Assembly (NCBI GenBank): GCA_033557685.1
Contig: JAWQRN010000151.1
Coordinates: forward strand, 1 to 35,877
Origin: Sperchopsis tessellata
Taxonomy: Eukaryota; Arthropoda; Insecta; Coleoptera; Hydrophilidae
Length of the DNA: 35,877 nucleotides
Direction: 5' to 3'
Below, one piece after another: positions 11,797 to 20,700 of this stretch (positions within the stretch are counted from its first letter, which is position 1; each line of letters opens with the position of its first letter). The notes beneath the pieces were generated by a model, which made no database searches, was not told where the DNA came from, and saw only the letters and a program-made list of their open reading frames with translations. Both the position numbers and the translations under genes were made by a program.

Positions 11797-14700
11797 TTAC
11801 TCATTTTTTTTCGCTTCCTCGTAATGTTTTATGTTTTGTTTTTCATGTTGCTCTATGTCTGAGGTAGACTCATTGGTATGAAGTCGCCTTGAAACTACAG
11901 ATTCATCAGATTGTTCTTGTATAATATTATCACAATCTTTTTCAGTTTTTATTTTATCGTCCTTGTAGAGTTGATGTGGACCATCTCCACTAGCACCATT
12001 CTTCTCAGGTTCTTTCAAAAAAATTTTATCTTCTATAGCACCATCTGTGTTTTCATCAATTTCAGTCGATGACTGGAAAGGCATTGGAACATCCTCTATT
12101 GAAGAAGTTAGTGCGTTGTTATGTCTTAGTACTGAGGCGTCTTTTATGGAAAGAGTTGGTTGTGTTACATTTCTTGTTGGTACTGGAGCATTCTCTATGG
12201 AAGAAGGAAATTTCGTTACATTTCTTGGTGGTTCAGTATGAATATTATGTACCTCCTGTATAATTTCTCTATGAGGAATTGCTTCCCTATGTGTTATATG
12301 ATCTAAGATACTTTGCAAATTTCTGCCACTTAGTACATCTCCAACTTGTTTTCTGTTTGAATCGTTGAAATCTAACACAACTAAATGTGCCAAGTTTATT
12401 TTAAATGAAGTGCCTGTTGCAAAGGATATTACCATACATAAAACTATGCACATAAATAGTAGTACTAATGGTAACATTATGATGTTTATGCCCCAAGGTA
12501 AAGCTCCTAAAAATATAAACATATTCAGATTTTATTTATTTCGTTATAAACATTTTGTAATAATACAATCATCCATGTTGCCACATTGAAGAAAATATAT
12601 TTACCAAAGCAGTCTTCAATAAATATTGCCTTACAATAGGAGATTTTATTAATTTAAACACAATTTAAAAAAAAAACTACGTGAAAAGTTTTAACAAAAG
12701 TCACATTAAAAAAAAATATTTACAACACAATGCCTTATCATGAAAACAATATTTTATATTATCTTCAGGTTTTCCAGGAGATAGCCTTGTATTGACTTTT
12801 CTATTTGCCGACGTTTCATCCATCGTTGCAGGGGACATTGTCAAGACTTGTATCTCTTAAAAGTGCTAATTATAAATAGCCATGTAGCTCTCAGAAGGGC
12901 TAGTCAGTCATATTTCTATGACTAGCCTTTCTGAGAGCTACATGTCATTCTATGCTTAGCAGTTTTTAGAGCTAGTCGGCACCTACATCTAGTTCTTTTC
13001 AGAGCTACATGGCAATTTATAATTAGCACTTTTAAGAGCTACATGTCTTGATAATGTCCCCTGCAATGGTGGACGATACTTTGGCAAATAGAAAAGCCAA
13101 CACACGTTTATCTCCAAGAAAACCTGAAGATATTTACTGTGGCTGTGAAAATCTATGTACTGAATATTATATATTTTTTTAAAAATGCAAAAAATACACA
13201 AGTATAGTTACACAAAATTATCTATATTTTATAAAATACAACGTTTGCTGAAGGGATTGAAATTATTCTTTTTTTAAAATAAGCAATTATTACATAAATA
13301 TGTTATCGCAAATAATTTTATTTGATCAATACATATATGTATATATAAATGCATTTGCATTTCACATATTGCCAATACAACTTGCTGTCGTATTTGTAGC
13401 CATTTCGAAGAATTAGTGACAGTCATTGGAAAATTCTATATTTTGACAGAACTTAACAACAAATATAAATCATTCTACTCCATAAGTAATTGAACAAAAT
13501 AAAACAGTGTAGATTGAGAATTTGTTGCATAAATGTGTAATTTTATTATTTGATTTTAATCAAATATCAAGCAAACCGGCCAAGTCGATATATTGAATAC
13601 AGAAATGAACTACGTATATTGTTTTATTTTGTAATAACGGTGAAAATTTAAAAATGATCATGCATTGTGATCTTTTTGATATTGTTTTAATAGTTTATTT
13701 ATGATTTAAGCCTAACATTTAATACAAGATCATGTCAGGTCCAAAAAAGTATGAAAACTTTAATTAAAAAAAAAAAAAATTTAACAATAGAGATCTTAAA
13801 AACTATCAATGTTATAACTACTACAGGATGTGATACCGAAAGTCACTTTCTCGAAATATTGGCACCCCCACATATTTTAGAGCGAAATGGTAAGTTGATA
13901 TTTTTTAAAATTTAAAAATTACATCCATTCTCTTTTCTATTCAATAATCCAGTTTCTAGAAAAACTATATTAAAATTATCAAAGTTTTCGATTGCCTCAA
14001 ATAATTTTGTATTCGTACATTTCATTAAATTTTTAATGTAAAATTAATTGTCTTAGTACATTAGTTGCATTTGGAATCAACAAAAATGGATTATTTTTAT
14101 TCAGTGATACTATTCTGGCCAACCTCTGCGAAATATTACGGATTATTTTGCTAGACGTTACGCTTATCGTACAATACCTTCTTTAAACACAATTCAGAAG
14201 GTAATAGAGCATTTTAAATCTACTGGTAGTGTTAATAAAATATGAACCTGCAAGGAAGGGATAATGTAGGTTATACAATTTAAGAAAATCTTGTGCCACT
14301 GTCGCTAACATTTTCAAAAAGCAATCTTTTTGATTTTTTAAGTATCAAAAACAACAAGAAATATTTGATGAGGATACATTTACACATGGCATTTTCTGAA
14401 ATGATCTTAGAAATTACCAATCATAACAGATTTTCTACATAACATTCTTTTTTCCGTACATTTTCTACCCATGACACTCCCAATCAACAAAATTTTAGAT
14501 TTTGGAGTACACAAATGCATCATTTAACAGAGGAAAACAGAGATCAATATCGTAATGATAGGGCCTTTTTTCATTGAAGGGACCATCACTGCTGAAAGAT
14601 ATTTGAGCTGCTACAAGAAGATGTTGGGCCTGCTCTTGAGAATCTAAATATTAATAACGATATCTGGTTTCAACATGACCAATGGCCTGCTCACAATGGG

Positions 14701-17700
14701 AGAATAGTGCTTAACTTTTTAGACTTTGTTTTTTAAGGCCATTGGATAGGTAAAGGGAAACAATTCAGTGGCCAGTTCGTTCCCTGGACTTAGCACAAAA
14801 TGATTTTTTCTCTGGGGTTACTTAAAAAATGAACTGTATAACCATCCAATTTCTTTTGTGAATGCTTTCTTTCTTAATTTTTTTCGTCGCATCCTTTGAT
14901 AAATGTCGAGGTTTTTCCCCATTTTTATTTCTTTTAAAACTTGATCCACTCTTTCCTATCAGCTGTACACTCTGTCACCAGCTTCCAGCTCTTTCCTTTG
15001 TCTCTTAGTGTTTTGGGGATTGTGTCGTTCCAGGTTTCCCGTGGTCTTCATTTTGATTTCCTTCCCCAAGTTTTCGCCTCCCACACTAGTTTCACTTGCC
15101 TATCGTTTCTCATACTATTTATATGTCCGAACCATCTCATCTATCCCTCTTCTATTTTCAACTGTGCAGATGTAATTACGAGCCTCTCCCCGTCTATAAT
15201 AGTTGAAAAATGCCAAGATGTATCACAAAACATTTTGGCAAATGTAAAACGTAAATTTTATGCTCAGCTTGAATACTGTTTGATTGGAAATGGAGGATTA
15301 TCTAAGGCAACCTCGAAAAATTTTATAATTTTCAAAATAGTTTTTATCGAAACTGGATTAATCAATAGAAAATCTATTTACCATTTTGCTCTAAAATAAT
15401 TAGGGGAGCTGTTTTGAGTAGTAGTTTTACATGGAAATTCCCTGTTGCAAAATCAACTTTACACCCTGGAAATGAAAACTAAAACAATTTTATTCTTACC
15501 AAATATTCCATTTACTAATTGTCCTATTGAGCTTCCAAAGTTTAATGAAGGTTGTATTAACTGATGTGAAATAACTGTGAAAGGTCCAATTCTGTAAAAT
15601 ATGTCGTTAAACTTAGCGTGATGGTACACCCTACATTCATCTGAGCCACCTGTAAAAAGTTAAGCTACATTAACTATCAGGAGTTTTAGATATTTGAGCT
15701 GAATAAACAATTTTTCTGATTACGTATATAGTGAAAATCATTTAAAACAAAATTTGACAGAACTATCTACAATTTTCTACCCATACGTTGTATGCTAACT
15801 TGCGAGACTGCTTGAGAAGTCAGCTCCCCTACGGCACTGATGAGGTATTAGGAAAGTATTGAAATGGTTTTACATAGTCAAGATGGCATCTTCAGTAGGT
15901 GTCCCAAACTTACTTTTGTATTTACGTAATTTCCGTGTATAGCTATTTTATAACTGCAACTGTAACCAGTGTAAAGAGCGATTTTTTGCAGGATGGGCTC
16001 TGTTTACAAGTGCTCACAATAGAAATCTATTTTTCTGAAATCATTTAACCCAAAAATGCATACAAAAAATTGTTAATATATGATTAAAAACTAAAAAATA
16101 TTGTCGATACACAAAGTTTTTTAATATATACATAAAATTACTACCGGTTTGGACCACACTAAGTCATTCTTAAGCTAAAAAAACAATAGAGCAATTAGCG
16201 ACTTGCAAAACAATTAAAACTGCAATCCTACCTTTTGAGTCAGTGAAGGCAACAACACAACTAACCAGTGTTACCAGACATACCAACTGCAGGAAAAGGA
16301 AATGGTCTGTTGGTGATAATTTTAAATACGGGATTAGAGGTGAAATTATGAGATTCGTTGAGATTAAGAATAGGATTGGATCGACTGTTGACATGTTTCA
16401 AGGCATTCGCCAACATTTCTTATCCTTGGGATATCTGTGAAGGATGACAGGATTATTAGGATTGGGTTCATGATTGCAGGCACTACATGACTGGCAAAGC
16501 TAGAGTCATTTACATTTATTTCCCTATAATATTCATTAACAATACACTGGTCAAAAAGTCAAATTATTGTGGTATTGCTTCTACAATGGCGTATTTGATG
16601 CTGCGAATGTGTTCCTTATACCGTGTGTTAAAAGAACGTCTAGTCTACCCAACATACTCTGCTCCACACCCACAGAGCAGGAGATACGTCAAGCCGGTCT
16701 TTGTTCTTCACCAGCATGCTGTGTATAGTCCTACCCCAAACGAAAGATGATCTTGGTGTTAAGCAAAATTGTCGGAAACGGGTTCATGGAAGGGGATGGA
16801 AACGTAAGAGTTGGAAGAGGGTTGGGGAACTGGATAACAAAGATATTGAAAAATAATTTTTAACTTCCTATCGTAGGCCTTGTGAACAATAGGGATAGGG
16901 TAACCATTCACATGAGCAACCTGCAAAATAGTACCAAGCTCTAGTTGGAAAGAACAGATAAGGGGATAGAGAACAGGTGATGAAAAAGAAAATTGAAGAA
17001 AGTAAGTTTTGTGGTTCCTAGATAGGTTAGAATTAAAAGGGATGCAATGGTCTGTGTGGGTCTTTCTTCTGAAAATTTCAAACTGAAAATTGTTACTGTA
17101 GTCTTTAACTATAGTTGAATAGAGAAAATTCAAGTATCTTTTCACCTCCAACTCAGAAGTGAAGGTCAAATTTGGATGAAGGGTATTGATGACACCACGT
17201 AGACCCTCCACAGTACTAACATTGCCAGCTACAATGCAGAAAATATCAAAGTATCTTACCCAGAATTTTATAGACTCAAAGTAGAAGTTACTTTATACTG
17301 AAGAGACGTTCTTCTAACTGACCCATGAAGATTTCAGCGAGTAAGGAACTGAGATTGCACCCCATGGACAACCCTTCGGGCTGTTCATAAAAATTATCAT
17401 TATACAAGAAGAAATTCACCTTTAAAGCGACGTATAAGCAGTCCATTGTACACAACCTCCTCATCGGATGCATCACATTTAGACAGGAGGTCACCCACGA
17501 GATTAAGGCATTCTGACACTGGTACAGAAGTGAAAAAATTACTTCCATCTAAGGAGACCATCAGAAAACTCAATGGTGTTTCTGATACTGAAAGTAGGAG
17601 TGAAGTTAAGGATCTCCTTGAGTCTTCTATCTAGGAATATAGCAAGTCTATGAGTAGAAGAGCCTTTGTAAGACACAACAGGTCTCATAGGGCAACCCTC

Positions 17701-20700
17701 TTTATAAATTTTTGGAAGGCCATATAACCTCGGTACAAAAGGATTCATCGAGGTGACCTTACGTTGGGGCAAGAAAGGTGCTTTTATAACGAGCTATAAG
17801 AGTACGAAGAAAAGATATGTACCTGTTGACAGGATTAGATTATAGTAATTGAATGTTGTTATCTCTCAAGAACTCCTCCACCTTACGTACATAGTCGTAT
17901 TTGTTCTAGATGACCTCGCATGAACCTTTATCTGCTCTGGTAACAAGCAGACCATGAGCCCTGATCCGTTCTCTCAAAGAAGATACCGTATCACGCAGCA
18001 AAAATTTATAAGAGGGAAAGGCAGACTTCAAGATATTACTACAGAGATGCCTATAATTGTCGGAATTCTGAGGGAAGAATTTACCTATGGCATATTTGAT
18101 ATCAATAACAAAAGTCTCTGCTATATTAAAATTGAATTTTGAAGGAGAAAATTTGAGACCTAATTCCAATAATGAGAGTTCAGCTTCAGGAAAGCAACAC
18201 TCCAGATGAATTGAGGACTCTAGTGTGAAACTGAACTAAAGAGACAACCTTGAAATCAAAGCGATTATCAAAAGTAGGAGTATCAAAAGGTGTATGATAG
18301 AAGGGTGAAGGAGGAGAGATGTCGCAAGGCGTACAGTTTGAATGTAGAAAGGTAAACATAGGAGTGGTCTCTATTATGTATATATTAAAACACTTTGTGG
18401 AACGACAATATTTTTTATTTTCTAAATCATGAAGATTATCCACAAAACATCGAATTTTCAATTTTCTGATTTTTGTTAAGATATGTTTTCCCTTAGAACT
18501 AACCTGAAATGGGTAACAAAAATTATGCACAAGGCAAAATAATTATTTTGTCCCAGGAAGTAAATGACGATAACGCACATGGGTATCAAAAAAATAATAT
18601 GATTTTATGGGCAATTTCTAAATGTGGTAAGCATGTATTTTATAATACACATTTTCTATGCTTGTGTTTAGTATGAATTTGGTCTCCTAAGGAATACATT
18701 CCAATTGCATTTGCTACATCATTCCTACTGCTACAGATGTGTGTAAAAAGTTTAAAAAATGACTGTAGGAAGAGCAGATGGTTGGCGGTAGTCGGCCAAT
18801 CTAAATCAGATCCCTTTGCTATAATTTTAAATGTTATGGAATGTGTATTTTCATTTTACTTTAGATTTTGACAATAAATTGATTTATTATTATTATAATT
18901 TGGACAGCAAAATGTATGACAAAATGTTCTATTTAGATATAAATATATATTTGGTGGGAGAAATTATGTTTTTTTATTAACCAATAAATCTTATTGGTAA
19001 AACTTTCAATATTTATTTTGATATGAAATTCATTTTAGATGAAATTTTTTGTGGTCCTCAATATTTCGTGTTAAACATTTACTACTGGTTGTTTAAAAAA
19101 TTTAAAAATTTCTAAACCTTACCTAACCCTAAGAAAGTTGAAATTGTCAACGAAGCAACCATTATTAAAAAGGAAATTAGCTGTCTTGTGGATATTCCTC
19201 ATAATTATATAACATAATTTATTCATCCATAACAAAACATATATTTGATTGGACATGTCAAAATGATCGTATGAACCAATAAAAAATTATCACAAATTAA
19301 ATTGAAACAAATACCAAAAATAAAATCAATTAGAGAATAAGAAATACAATTAATTAATATGTAACAAATCGAGTAAAAAAATCGTTTAGTCTATACATAC
19401 ATTTCCACAAATACTAGTTCCAATATGAAAGACACATTTGCACGCCCACGCTCAATAGACTATCTAGCGTAAGTTGAGGTCTGTTGATTGCAACATGAAG
19501 GTTATCAATTGATCTCGTCATTAAAGAGTGCACATATGCATATAACAGCCCAACTCCAGAACGTACAGCGCAAGAACAGTGAGTATCCTGAATTGGCTAA
19601 AGTAAGGTCGACAGGATTCTATACTAGAAAGAGAGAAAATGCTACGCAAAATTCGTAAAATACCCCATAATATTATACCATACAATAAATTTGATTGAAT
19701 CTCAGCATAATATACACTTAAATTGATATTCACATCAAACATCCCTGCCAATGATCGAAACAGATATGATTTGGATTTTCGCATTGCATAGCCTAACTAA
19801 AAATTACCCTCCACATATACTCCAAGAAACTTTATGATATCCACCCTCTTAATAACAGTGTTATCCAAAACTATACTGCAATCAGGCACTCTATGTCTCC
19901 GAGGAGTACGAAACTACATGGTGTTAGCAGAAAACCAGCTATTCATCATAGATAACAATGGATTATCAGCAGCTTCAGTCTTCTGCTGCCCTTTCTCAGA
20001 CAGAAGAAACGAAGAATCATCAGCATACAGTGTAACGCTATAGCCATCTAAGTACTTCACTATATCTGATATATATTGAAAAATAGCGCAGGTCCCAAAA
20101 TTACTCCAGTAACTATATGCAAACAGTCTGACTTTACTCTAGCATTACTACCAGACTCATTCTTATACACAATGTCCACACATTGACTTCTGCCCGCAAG
20201 GTAAGAGCAATATCACAATGAAGCGGTCCCACGAACACCAAATGACTCCATTTTTTTTACTTTTTTACTCAAGTCACAATAAATGCCAACTGGAAAATTT
20301 CCCCCATCAATCTCTTGCATTAGGTTGTTATAAAAATCAAGAAGTGCCGTTGTTGTTGGCTTACCCTTACGGAAGCCATGTTGGCAACTCGAAATCAGGT
20401 TATATCTGTCCAAAAATGACTACTACCTGTTCAACATAGCGTATTCAAAAATTTTAGAAACAGATGATGATAAGGAAATGAGCCTATAGTTACTCAATTT
20501 TGATCGGTCCTGCATTTTAAAAATTGGCAATACACAACATTTTTTGAGATGTTCGGGGTAATTACCCATTTCAAAAGACGTATTAATTAGATAAGTAATT
20601 GGGTGCACCAGAGCAAAAAAGAATTCTCTTAGAAGATTACAGGCAATTTCAGTTTTCTGAAAATTGAAAGCATTTCCATCTCATCATATGGTAGTAATAC

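Noticed and set aside
12047..12589. Plus-strand ORFs opposite CLCC1 exon 4
   Set aside because: They are antisense shadows of the coding exon and lack any domain.
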